A stretch of 64,000 nucleotides of DNA from Labyrinthula sp. Ha (Eukaryota > Sar > Bigyra > Labyrinthulida > Labyrinthulaceae), in contig JAALGZ010000031.1 in the NCBI GenBank assembly GCA_015227615.1, positions 62,001-126,000 of the forward strand, in the 5' to 3' direction. The position numbers were made by a program, and so were the translations under genes. The notes below the pieces were generated by a model. The model saw only the letters and a list, made by a program, of their open reading frames with translations, was not told where the DNA came from and did no database searches. This document shows positions 10,591-22,100 of this stretch, one piece after another. Position 1 is the first letter of the stretch; every line of letters begins with the position of its first letter.

Positions 10591-11823
10591 ATGTTTAAAC
10601 GTAGCAGTTCATTTCTCCGAAAAAATAAGATAATCCGAAGTTTAGAAGACCAAACAAAACAATTATACAGAAAAAGTTTTAGACATAATACTTGGACAAT
10701 GAATCAGTTTTCTACGACAATCGAAACCAAAAAATGGTCACGCCTTGGTTCTCAATTTTGGGGACAAAGTTTCACGCCCTTAGACAAAGTCATCGTTTCA
10801 AAGTACGAGGAAAAGAAACCTGGAGATGTGGAGCTTGAGACTTTTCTTAATCAACATTTTGTCATTGGCTCTGATAATTCAAGGTTTGCACTTATGAAAA
10901 GAAACAAAGTTTTAATGACGAAGAAAATTTCCACTGACCTTAATACATTGAAAATATGTTGGAAAAAATTTGAAGACCTGAAACCGTTTAATCTGAAATT
11001 TCAAGAGGTAGAAAACTCTTCTTCTGCACAAGTTGCTGTTCTTCTTGGGGAAGCGAATGGAAAAATATACTTTGGTGTTGATATCACCTCAGCCTTAGGT
11101 GACTCCCAAGTGCAAACTCTCGAAACCAAAACAACAAATGAAGAACAAATTTTTATTTCTGGTAGAGAACTTCTTTTTCAGCCTCCTAATCCAGCTGAAA
11201 TGGCAACTTTGAGTCAGCTATTTTCTCGATTAACTTGGCATGAGAATACAAAGTTCTCGTCAAAAACAGGAAAGCCTCTTGTTTCATCCTCTCTGGGTCA
11301 TAGACGAAGCACTGTAGATCATTCTGAAGTAGTATACCCTAGGATTAATCCCGTTGCTATAGTTCTTGTACTTCATCCTGATGGAGATAAATGTTTGCTT
11401 TGTTCAACTCGGAGGAGAGTAAGTCAAGGTGTCACTTTTTTTAGTTGTCTTGCAGGATTTGTAGAACAGGGCGAGAGTGTTGAAGATGCAGTCAGAAGAG
11501 AGGTATTCGAAGAAAGTGGTATTAAGGTTGGTAACGAGGTTGAGCTTGTCGGATCCCAAGCTTGGCCAATCGGTGCAGCTGGAAACACAGAGTTGATGTT
11601 GGCTTGCATGGCTACTGCTGAAAGTGTGGAGATTGACTTTGATGAGAAGGAGTTGAGTGATTGTAAGTGGTTTCACCGCCAAGAGATTGAAGACCTCCTG
11701 AAAGCCAGTGACTCTGAGGAAAAAGTGAGAAACGGGATAATGATTCCACCTGGCTTTGCAGTTGCTCATAGTTTGATGAAGCTTTGGATCAACACAAAGG
11801 CTTCCGAAAAAGCGGCAATATAG
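10591..11823 (+). CDS. Nudix hydrolase, NADH pyrophosphatase-like (NudC/NUDT12 type), zinc ribbon lost
   Basis: A 410-residue protein. The C-terminal half carries a perfect Nudix box, GFVEQGESVEDAVRREVFEE plus SGI (about 289-311), in the G-x5-E-x7-REUxEExGU pattern that binds magnesium and hydrolyses nucleoside-diphosphate-linked compounds. The flanks YPRINPVAI and VLHPDGDKCLL match NudC/NUDT12/NUDT13 enzymes, which cleave NAD(H) and NAD caps. Family members normally have a four-Cys zinc ribbon just before YPR. Here that place reads KFSSKTGK and RRSTVDHS, so no zinc-binding cysteines remain. The NADH-recognition array SQPWPFP is altered to SQAWPIGAAGN. The N-terminus is basic and Arg/Ser-rich, compatible with a mitochondrial presequence. 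CGTCATATA lies just before the ATG. Convergent with the WH2 gene, 96 bp apart. Confidence 0.85.
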   Translation: MFKRSSSFLRKNKIIRSLEDQTKQLYRKSFRHNTWTMNQFSTTIETKKWSRLGSQFWGQSFTPLDKVIVSKYEEKKPGDVELETFLNQHFVIGSDNSRFALMKRNKVLMTKKISTDLNTLKICWKKFEDLKPFNLKFQEVENSSSAQVAVLLGEANGKIYFGVDITSALGDSQVQTLETKTTNEEQIFISGRELLFQPPNPAEMATLSQLFSRLTWHENTKFSSKTGKPLVSSSLGHRRSTVDHSEVVYPRINPVAIVLVLHPDGDKCLLCSTRRRVSQGVTFFSCLAGFVEQGESVEDAVRREVFEESGIKVGNEVELVGSQAWPIGAAGNTELMLACMATAESVEIDFDEKELSDCKWFHRQEIEDLLKASDSEEKVRNGIMIPPGFAVAHSLMKLWINTKASEKAAI

Positions 11824-11919
11824 TGGGAACTTTCTAACACAGTTTTCTTTATTCCCATTGTTTTTCTGATAGATACAACCTCTAGAAAAAGAGTTCATAT
11901 TTAGCAACTATGATAGTTC

Positions 11920-13725
11920 TTATAGAGAATATTCTATATCAAAATAATCGTCACCAGTTCTTCGTTGACTCGTTTCCTTGGTTATTTGTTGCTCAGCATA
12001 TGGCCCTTTCGTATTATTTGCCTTTTGAGCCACAAGTTGGACGAACTGTGGAAAAAGAATGTCAGAATAAACTATCATTGTCTTGGTTACTTCCACTGCG
12101 TTCTTTGTATACGTGAGGGCTAATTCCATCTCCTTCAATGAGGGTTTCAGCAAAGTTGGAGCCCAAACGTAACCCATTAAAGAGGCGTCAACAGATTCTA
12201 TTTCAAAAAGGAATGAAAATAGCAATCCAAGTTCCTTCAACAAAAGATCTTCTTTCTGTCTAAACATATCAATCTTTTTCAAACGTTTCAAAATCTTCTC
12301 AATATCTTCACCTTCTTTCTTGCAGCATGTAACAATCTCTTTGTACTTCTTTGTTGAGAAATGAGGTGGCACGTGTGTTCTAAAGTAAGACTTCAGACAA
12401 CCTGCCAAGATATGAACATCATATTTTACTGTGGCTTGAAGAAACCCTTCAAGGTCATCACTCGTTTGAGCAAACTCTAATACTGCTTCTAAAGACTGTT
12501 TATTCACTGTCTGCATGAACAACTTTGACACATACTTAGCACTCTTTGCTTCTAGTGCTTTCACAAGGAAATAAACAATATTTTTTCCAATACTTTGAGG
12601 AGCAACATTTTTCAAAGTACTCTTTCTTTCCTTATGCAAGGGGTTTCTTGAAGTTATAGACTTTACAAGTTTTAAGCTCGAAGTTCTTTTTTTTATAGAT
12701 CTTCGCTTTCTCTTCACATCCAGTTGTTGCGTGCCTTGAGATAATGAAGGGACATACTTAGAGTAGTACTTTGAAACAATAGCATCATCTTGTTCTCGGT
12801 AACGAAGTTCCATTTGCTCTCTTTCGCTTGAACATGCACTCCCACTCTCCAAGAAATCCTCTTCCTGACCTTGAGCTCTGGGTTGAGAGCGGGTGCCATA
12901 TTTTTGGTAGTAAGGATGGGCAAAATTAGCCCCATGTTCCGTGTAATGATCAATTTGTGCGTCACTAGGTCCAAAAGTTGGTTCTTGCTTTCTTATTTCT
13001 GGTATTGGATCTTGAAATTTGCTAGCTCCATACTTTGCGTAGTATGGATGAACAAATTCTTCGGAATAATCCTCTTGTGCAACTTCTTGATTTTCTAGAG
13101 GCTGAGAATCATCCATGTATTTTGAATAATATGGATGCACACACTCAGCTGCAGGAGGAATATTTTCAGGAGGTTTTTTCCTACTTCTTCCCTTACTTGT
13201 GCTATTAGCAGCAAGACCAGAGTAACCCGTGGATACAGAATCTTGGTTCGAGGACTTCGCTGGACAATTGTTTTGTTTCAAAGGTGGATTTTCAGAATAG
13301 CAGTGATGGCTTAGCTTAGTTTGCTCTTGGTGTACTTGAGTAAGCACCTTCGGATTTTTCAAAAATTCGCTTGCAGCTGTGAAAGCATCAAATGAAGGTG
13401 GTTCAGGAGGCGGCGGAGGTGGATCGTCACAATCAAACGAGTACTCCCTTTTTTGTCTCATCGGATTGGCGTTAGAGACAGTTGGCTTAGTCGAAACTGC
13501 TCGTTTGGTAGGTGTTTTTGTCTTTCCTCCTAGGCTACTAGAGGCCTCAGTTACCGATCTTAAGCCTCTTTGACGATTCTGAAGTTCTCCCAATAATCCC
13601 CCGGAACTTGGACCAGTATTTGCCTTCTTTTTCGAACCTGGAACAAGTGCCTGTGAGTTATCTTTCGTCTCTGATTTCTTCAACTCCGTTCCTTTTTCAA
13701 TCTGGGATAATAATGCGACATTCAT
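11920..13725 (-). CDS. WH2 / poly-proline protein with RhoGAP-like C-terminal domain
   Basis: 601 residues, read from the ATG at 13725 (the open frame extends a few codons upstream without ATG). Residues 4-17, ALLSQIEKGTELKK, are a textbook WH2 actin-binding motif, and GLLGELQNRQRGLRSV (about 43-58) looks like a second. A DPPPPPPEPP tract (about 101-110) could bind profilin or SH3 domains. Four repeats follow: VHPYYSKYM (196), VHPYYAKYG (225), AHPYYQKYG (269) and VSKYYSKYV (317). Residues of about 378-560 resemble a RhoGAP fold: DVHILAGCLKSYFR matches the conserved DVHxxAGLLKxYLR helix and VWAPTLL matches VxxPTLL. The catalytic arginine loop (GIFRxSG) is absent at the expected place, which reads AKYVSKLFMQ. 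It may bind Rho GTPases without stimulating them. The domain call is by eye and moderate. Confidence 0.6.
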   Translation of the reverse strand: MNVALLSQIEKGTELKKSETKDNSQALVPGSKKKANTGPSSGGLLGELQNRQRGLRSVTEASSSLGGKTKTPTKRAVSTKPTVSNANPMRQKREYSFDCDDPPPPPPEPPSFDAFTAASEFLKNPKVLTQVHQEQTKLSHHCYSENPPLKQNNCPAKSSNQDSVSTGYSGLAANSTSKGRSRKKPPENIPPAAECVHPYYSKYMDDSQPLENQEVAQEDYSEEFVHPYYAKYGASKFQDPIPEIRKQEPTFGPSDAQIDHYTEHGANFAHPYYQKYGTRSQPRAQGQEEDFLESGSACSSEREQMELRYREQDDAIVSKYYSKYVPSLSQGTQQLDVKRKRRSIKKRTSSLKLVKSITSRNPLHKERKSTLKNVAPQSIGKNIVYFLVKALEAKSAKYVSKLFMQTVNKQSLEAVLEFAQTSDDLEGFLQATVKYDVHILAGCLKSYFRTHVPPHFSTKKYKEIVTCCKKEGEDIEKILKRLKKIDMFRQKEDLLLKELGLLFSFLFEIESVDASLMGYVWAPTLLKPSLKEMELALTYTKNAVEVTKTMIVYSDILFPQFVQLVAQKANNTKGPYAEQQITKETSQRRTGDDYFDIEYSL

Positions 13726-13784
13726 TTTTCCCAAATTTTAAACCTCTCAACTTTAGTCTTACTTAGATAATAAACTGATAACTT

Positions 13785-14552
13785 TCAATACTCTTCATAA
13801 TAGTTTATATACTCTCGCATATACTCAGTTTTGAACCTGTCATTAATTTTCTTTATTTCTTCTTCGTGACGTTTCACAGGCGAGGTGAAAATAAACTGTT
13901 TCGCAACTTCAGGTTCATGTTCGGGTTGAGCATAAGTAGAGGATTCAATCTTTTCTAAAAATTTTTCTAACCTTGTCATTCTCTTTTTCATTTTTTCTAT
14001 GAGAATTTTAGGGTCCTTATATTGTCTTTGATATTCTGTAGTATAAACAATATCAGCTGTGCTGTGTGATGAATCAGAAACATAATCGTCATGAACATCG
14101 AGAGCAGGAAGCTTCCTAATTCTCTTCAGAATATTTTCCTTTTTCTGTATATATGAAAATTTCTTCTGAACTTCTTTTTTTTCTTCTAATAATATATCGG
14201 CCCTACTTTTTCGTGATCTTCTATGTCTCGGGGACGAAGTAAATTCCGGAGGAACATATTGTTGAAACTCAGGAGAGTATCTGCGCTGATATTCTGTTAA
14301 AAAATGATCAGAATATTTATTTGATGATTCATTTCTTTTCAAGTTATGTTGACTTCGTATTGCACTAGATTTTCTTCTCTCAGTTACCTGCTGATTTCTT
14401 CCTTCTAGAGTTTTTTTTCTAAGCGGTTTCTGAATGGTGCCACGTGATTCACCTAAAATTATACAATTAAATTATATAGTACTTAATTCATTTATATAAG
14501 TAGAATTTTCTCCTCTTATTTTTTTCTTAGCATCTAAATAGAATGACTGCAT
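13785..14552 (-). CDS. TEYxRxY-repeat protein, MDM1-like (two exons)
   Basis: Two exons: 14552-14483 (ATG at 14552) and 14452-13785, separated by a 30-nt intron (14482-14453, gtacta...ttttag). The reading frame continues exactly across it, adding 60 residues upstream of the main open frame and supplying the only good ATG. The product is 245 residues, highly charged and largely helical. It has three repeats: LTEYQRRYSPEF, YTTEYQRQYKDP and KTEYMREYINYY. The [ST]EYxxx[FY] repeat is the microtubule-binding element of centriolar MDM1 and resembles SAXO-type repeats, so a role on microtubules or basal bodies is a reasonable inference. It lies 59 bp upstream of the WH2/RhoGAP-like gene on the same strand. 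It ends in TGA. Confidence 0.6.
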
Positions 14553-17500
14553 TCTTGTTGATAATCCTTCGTTTTGGAGCTATTTCTGTTCAAGAAAAGC
14601 TTTGCAAAAATACAATATTTTGGGGATAATCCCAGAAAAAAATTGTCGTGGCCTTATCGAACAGGCTTTATGAACTATAAACCTGTACTTTGACATCGCA
14701 CACTGCAAACAAAATACTTTATAAATGTTTAAAAACTAATTCTAAAACTATAGAAGGAACTGTTCAAAATTACAAATATATGTCCATCGAAAACAAGTTT
14801 TATTTCTCAGAAAATCAACACATTTATAGCTCTTAAGAATAAAGTTACACTAGGTTGAATTCTAAATAACTGCTGTTTAAATATAGTTTTTGCATTATTC
14901 AAACTTAATAGATAGGTTTGGTTAATATGTTTTTTTTTTCTAGTGTAAGGAAGGGAAGACGGTCTGTAGTGATATATTGCAGACCTGGGGACATTTGCCT
15001 ACGTTACCGAACAAAGTAATATCAAAAAAAGGAAATGTGTTGAATAAAAAATATTTATTCATAATATTTATAATATTTTTACACTTTCTAGTCCTTATTA
15101 ATTCTATTTTTAGTTGTTCCATCTCTCATCGAAACCATCCTCGTTTATTGTTAGGAAGCCAGGTATAGTCTAATCGGTCCTTATTAAAGCAAATTTCTCC
15201 TAGCAAAAAAACAAATTACTTGAGAAATATTTAAAAGAATAAAGAAGTTTCGTTAGTTGTAGTAATAACATATTTTTTTTGCAGAGTGTTTATACTGCAA
15301 TAAGAATTTCTGCAAACATATTGTATTAAAGCTGAGCAACCTCGCCCTCCATATTCATTTAAGTTTAAAGCAGGCAGAAAATAATTTTGATAACTATGGT
15401 TATAGCAATACATATTTGAAAAAATAAACGCCAATGATATTAATTCTATTTTTAGTGAGTTAATTGGTGAACTTGAAGACGTATCTCTTTCAGAAAATTA
15501 GACCAGAACTTGCCTATGTTATTGCACTTAAGAAAGGATTACTATATTATTCCCTACTATATTTTCTTATATGTTATTTAATTTCTTTCTAAAAAACATT
15601 TTTACTTATAGCTTTTGAACTTTTTTGTTTTGTATTAAAACCATACCTATCTTCTGCAAATTAGCAGGGTGATTTTGAGCAATTTCATAACGAAGTTTAT
15701 GATGATTAGTCTAAGGTTGGACCTCGATGAGAAACCTAAGCAGTTAGAGATCTTCTCAACTCAATAATTTAAATAGCTAAAAAATTTTTTGTTTATTTAA
15801 GGAGCGGGAAAAGTTAACTGTAAACATGCATCGCAAGTACAGAAACTGAAAAAAATGGTACTACTCAACTATCTAAGCACAAGAAACTTCATCTGCAACT
15901 AGTTTAATCAAGGTTACTGGGATTAGAAACTTCCTAGTCTTCAAGTTCTATATGTATAATTTTAAATCAAATTGTTTCTAGCCTGTTTTCTCGTAATTGA
16001 GAAATTATTAGTGTAGGTAAGAACTAGGTAGTAAGCTTCAGTGCCAATTTACTATCATTCTAAATTCAATATTCTTGTTTATTTCTAATTTTATTGTCGA
16101 GATAAACTGTGATTGATACAAGCGAATATTGCACAAACTCAGCTAGCATTTGCTCACTAAATAACATTATATTAGAGTTTTGCTAAATTTGGATAAGACT
16201 TGGACGCAGCCAAGAAAATATATGGACGAAGTAGGTGATGTTAAAATTAAACTGGGTTGTCTAAAGCAACAGAAATCGAGAAGAGGCTGCAGCTTCACGC
16301 CTGAAAAGCTTCGTAACTACATAGTATTTTCTGGTTCACTGGGTTCATTAAACTTTTATATAAGTCAAGAGTACTTTGCTCAGTATTCAGGTATATATTG
16401 ATTTATAAGTTTAATTATGATTCTATAGTACTTGGGTTTATTATCGAGAGTACAGTTAGTTTCTTAACCGATATTGAAGGCACTTGTATCCTATTATTAG
16501 ACCCATATAAAAGAACAGAGCTTGGAGTCAAATAGTTATGTGACATTTCTTATGGTAGAACTACCTCAAATATATTTTCGAACGGTATAATTTCAGATGG
16601 AGTCTCACATAGAGTAGGGACTCAATATATTTTAATCAAATCTTCTGTTGTCTTTAGTATTGTTTACACACAGGTGTATTACTCATTTCCATAAATATTA
16701 GTATGGAGAAACCCTATTCAGATTTTTCTTACCCACTCCTTGGATATTGCATAAGAAGAAACCTACTATGGACATCTTACTATAGCTACCATGTTTTGGT
16801 TTGATGTTATCAGACACCAGATGCATTATTATGTTGACAAATATCTATTTGAGTAGTTATGCTACATGTAGATTTGGTATGTGTTAGTTATAACTCGAGA
16901 TACTTTCGGATACTCAAACAAAAAAAATAAAGGACGACGGAAGAAAATATTATGCTCGAAGCAAATGGTAGGTTCATTTATCTAGTATTTTCTACGAAGA
17001 CTGCAAACTATTATTGGTTTTGTTAATTGGCTCAGAAAAGTTAAATGTAGTATAAATGACAGAATTGATCCATTTCAGTAGTATATAAAGCCGTTCTTTT
17101 CATTATTTCAAGAACAGTCTCATGAACCCCTGGGTAGGAACCCTAACGGTTTTTCAAGTTACTTCATGTGTTTGGACTACCCAAAAATAGATGATTTCCT
17201 TTTAGTTTTAACACGCCTCTAGGACAGAATCAAATTTTAAAGTTTCTAATGGCCTAATCAGTATATTTTACGTCATTATAATATTAGGTTAATAAGAATT
17301 AGTCACTTTCTATTATATTTTACGAGATTTTCATTATGAGAAATAATAGCGGGTTTAATGGTGGAGTATGACATTAGATGAAAATTGCAAGTTTTATGCA
17401 GATGATCCTGACTAAAGTTTGGTAAGTACAATTAAAGTACGACCTTGTGAACATAGGTTACTTCGCAGCGAAGGGTGTTATTTCATGTGAGCAATTATTG

Positions 17501-19163
17501 ACAAGGACCTCTTTTTTGCGAGTCATCACGAATTGTTCTATCCTTTTAAAAAGTTCTTGAATTATACTATTCCCAGACACCTAATATTTCTCATAGCTTA
17601 TATTTAGTTTTCTTGACACGGAATTATTGTAACTAAGTAAAAGTTTCTTCTATCTTGTGATTACATTTGAGTCACTAAATATACACAATCGATAGTTTTT
17701 TCTTCGAAAGCAGTAATAATAGCAGCTAAGAAGCTTTATTTATCCAAACTAAAAGTAATATTTTCTTATATTAGCTAAGAATTAGATTAGAAAATAGAGG
17801 GACACGGGCATTTTTCAGCAATTATGGATACAAGAGCTACAGGGATGTCCCAAATAGCCCTAATAATAGCTACATTTAACAACAAAGTCAAACCTTATTA
17901 GCACAGATACTTTCAAACAATAGTAAGCTGCATAAATCCGTAAAAAATTTACTATAGAATTTATCTTCAAAGCTATAGACTGGAGTTAAATCAAAACTGG
18001 TTACATTAATAAATTTTAATGTATTCTTTCATAAAGAACATAGAGTGGAATCTGTGTGCAAGATGAAATATTTTAATTTTCAAAAAGTCATAGTTCAATT
18101 TATCTTTCCACGGATGTTTGGTACATGAAATCATGTAAGGATACGTGTCGCACCTATCATGAATTAATTGAACAAAGCCATATATAGACATCTACATACA
18201 TCTCACTTGTCCCTTAAATCTTTAAATACTGAAATCCATCTTTATAGAGACAGATTAATATTTTCTAAGTAAATATCTCAAAAAAATAAGTAGCTATAGA
18301 AAAATCAATGTGAAAGGGGAATTACGCAGACATATAGCTAATTAATCTATTATTTTTTACCCATTGGTTCATTATTCTTCTTAGACCTGAGTTGCTCTCC
18401 CAGTACTTGTACCTATTGTACAATAGGTTCTCCTCATAAGTGCTTATTATTAGGTAATCAATAGTTTAGCATACCTTTTAGCAAAGTATGCATTGATTAT
18501 ATTGGGCATTTAGTTTTTTAATTCAATACCCACGGAGCAAGAACAAGAATTTGCAAACAAATATCTTCATAGACTAAGATTCAGCATTACGATAAAACTC
18601 AATCACAAGAAACCTAACTATATTAACAAAAAATGACAATCGCTCGTGAAGCATTAATAAATTGAAGCAAGACAAAGTTCAAAGTACTAGTCCTGAACAA
18701 CTTAGGTAAAATAATTAGCCGACTTAAGGCAAAATCTAAAGAATACATGCTTAATCTAAAGAACAATAATATTATTATAAACTTAAGTATATTAAATTTT
18801 ACTTTCCTATAGAGAGACCCATTTAAAGTTACTTATTTATCTTCATCAGGTAGACAGCTGCTGATAAACCATCGAAATATTAACATAAAGATGGAATAAC
18901 TTTGTGGGACTTTACCCAAAAACAGATCATATTTGCATCTAACCCATTTGTGCATTTCCGAACGAGTCACAATCTGAAACTCCGAAATTTTAATAAGAAG
19001 AACTGGGAATTAGGTCGACTAGTTTTCTTGATTGGGAAATTTCCTGAAGAACTGAACAGAATCGGAATTGACATAGCATTTCTCAAATATAGTAAATAAA
19101 GGAGTCTTGCGTACAAGAGAGTTTCCCGGCATTCAGTTTAGAGGTGGCATCAAATAAAAAAGA
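14553..19163. other. gene-free AT-rich region
   Basis: About 4.6 kb with stops in all frames and no ORF with a plausible ATG, domain or splice structure. Open stretches at 14940-15170, 15231-15434, 16180-16401, 18006-18191 and 18902-19099 have no recognisable domain, and those checked (15231, 16180, 18902) begin without ATG. Nothing resembling a tRNA or other structured RNA was recognised by eye. The distal 300 bp presumably holds the promoter and 5' UTR of the NADPH oxidase gene. Confidence 0.5.
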
Positions 19164-22100
19164 ATGGGAGATGTTCAATGGACGGCAAGATATAATCCAA
19201 AGACTGGAGACCAGCTATACTTTGACAATAAAGGAAATATTTCCTTTAGGCCACCTGAAGGATATGAAGCACCGGCTCCTCCAACACCTCCTACTCGGAT
19301 GAGTGTTCTTCTTGGAGGAAAAAAGAAGCAGCAAGAAGTACGGTTAAAGAAAGTTAGCAAACGAAAGCAAGCGTCTAAAAGAAAACAGAATAGTAAAAGA
19401 GAGGGAGGAAGTTCGAAAAGAGGTTTGTCTAAGAAGGGAAAAAGCAGTCGAAACGTTCGCCGAGAAGCCTCGAAAAGAAGTGCGCAAGGTGAAAGTGCGT
19501 TAACTGATCTTACACCTGCAGAACTTGGTCTAGATGATGTTGGTGGATCAAAGTCAAAAAGAAGTAAAAAAGGCTCTAAGAGGTCAAAGAGAGGTGGAGG
19601 TAGTAAAAGATCCAAGAGAAAGAAGGAAAAAAACGGAGCAGATGGGGAAACAGACTCGAATCTTGGCTCACTTAACAGGCTTGAAATGGGTACAGTGGAA
19701 GATTCCTCTGAATATAAGTCCAACCGAAACCTCAGAAGAGAAGGAAGTCATGCCTCTTTAAACCCTAAGTTTAATAGAGAAACTCCACCGAAAATTGGTG
19801 AGGTAGTTTTAGTTGATAAAGCGGACAATACTCTAGATATATTTGAATCTAAGTTGGCTCAAGCAAAAGTAGATGTAGTCCCAGCTCATGCTCTGAGCGA
19901 TAAATATACATTTCAGAATAACTGGAGAAAGTTGGAAAATACGACAACTGTTTTCAAATGGGCACCTTACGCGCACAACTTGGGTTTTTTTACAGCAGCC
20001 TGCTACGTCTTTTTTGGGGCAGTTTCTTTACTATGGACTTTTCAGCTGCAGAACCCAAACGCAGTACTTCCTGACAATGTGGATAAATTTGTTGTAGCAC
20101 CACTTTTTGCAGGTGTTTTCACGTTTGCAGCCGGGATTGCTATGTTTATATTTGAAAAACTGTTTGGGTTGACTAGAGACTTGGCTATTGATGGAGGTGC
20201 TGCTGGATATGCTAGAGGATTATTTTACATTGCATGTTCTGGACCAGCTTTCTTTAGTTACGCTACAATTATGTCAGCAGTAATATCTATCTACACTGGA
20301 GTAATTAATATTTTGTCTACCTATAACAGAGAAAGAGGAAAGATGAGAGGTGCAGGATATGTTTTTAGTTACTTCGACTGGGAAGAAGACAAAGGAGTTT
20401 TTTATCTTTCAATGACATATATCGCTTTGAACGTAATTGTCTTTACTTATTTGTATGGGCAAACTCTTCTTGTGGTTCTTTTGTGTTTCAATGATGCAGA
20501 TCAGTTTTTTCTTGAGTGTCCTTCTCAAGCAGCTCCGTTTGCCAAAGGTTTTGGAAATATGCTTAACCTGAACTGCGCACTTTTGATTATACCTATTTTG
20601 CGTGGCATCTTAACAACAGTTGCAGAAAAATTTAATCAGAATAATGTTTTCCCCATTAGAAAAGCCATAGAGTTTCATCAAATAATTGGTTCAATTAGTG
20701 CTCTTGCAGTTTTTGGTCACACAGCAGCACACTACATTAACTATATTTTCGCAAGTGAGACAACAATTATTCTGTTTGGAAAACAACCTTGGTTTACAGG
20801 CGCTGCAATCATTATTGTCATGGCTGTATTATATTCTGGAGCTCACTCTTTTGCAAAGAAAGCGAACTACGAAGTTTTCTGGTACTCACATCATACATAC
20901 ACGCTGTACTTCTTGCTTTTACTAGCTCATGGTCCTAAGTTCTGGCAGTGGTTTTTTATTCCAGTTATTGGCTTGACCTATGAAAAAATTAAGCGTCACA
21001 ACGACCGAATGCAGAGGAAGATTTTTGTTAAATCTGTGGAATTTACTAAACCTGTCTTGAACATTAATTTCACACCTGACAGAATTGAGAAGTTTGATTT
21101 CCGCGAAGGACAATATTGCTATATTCTGGCTCCGCAGGTGAATAATTATCAATGGCATCCGTTTTCCATATCTTCTTGCAAAGGAGATCTTGAACGGTTT
21201 GGATATGTTTCTCTTCACATACGAGTTCAGGATGATAGGAACTCTTGGACATTTATGCTAAACGAATACTTTAGACAAGTTTCTGGTTCTGTTGGGAACT
21301 TTGACGAGCCATACTTCTATGATAAGTTCCATAGATATGATAGAAATGGAACACGATTAGATGGACTATATGCTGGTCCAGATGGAAAGCCACTCATTAG
21401 GATTGACGGCCCGTATAATGCACCATGTCAGACATACAGTTCTTTTAGAGACGTTATCCTTGTAGGTTCAGGTATTGGTATTACCCCTGGCGCTAGTGTG
21501 TTGAGATCTATTCTTAGATACAAATGGAACAAAGGTTTTTACCCAGACACAGTTCGTTTTGCCTGGGTACTTAGACAAAGTGAAGCTGAATCTTTTGCTT
21601 GGTTTATTGAGCTATTGGTAGATCTTATGGCCCAAGTAAAAGCGGACAGAGAAAGTGGTGATGTTGCAAAGGGTCACTACTTGCAGATAAATCTATATGT
21701 GACTGGGGCAAAAAAGAAGGAAAACATGGCTATTATGGCACCTCCACCAAACATGTCTGTGTATAGGCAAAGTTTCGTAGCGAGAGATAGATTAGAGAAA
21801 AAGTCTATGACCCTTAAGCTGAAGTCAAGAAGGCTGCTAGATGACGCTTGGGATGTTGCTTCTAGTCAAGGAGGACCTGGATATGGAAAAGATCTTATTG
21901 GGTTCAATGCACAGGACCTATACAATATGATACAAGATCCAACAGTGAAGAGTAACCAACAAGCAATTATAGATCCAAATTCGTATCAGTCTGGTAATAG
22001 GTTGGAAGATATTTGGGTGTGGAATGGGCGTCCTGACTGGGCTTCAGTATTTCAGCAAACTTCAGGCCATGCTGTTGCTAGGAATGAACGAATTAGAATG

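Noticed and set aside
18902-19099. 65-residue ORF directly upstream of NADPH oxidase
   Set aside because: Begins without ATG and has no domain; probably 5' flank or UTR.
19175-19723. 182-residue minus-strand ORF rich in Leu, Phe and Ser
   Set aside because: Antisense shadow of the Lys/Ser-rich N-terminal region of the NADPH oxidase.
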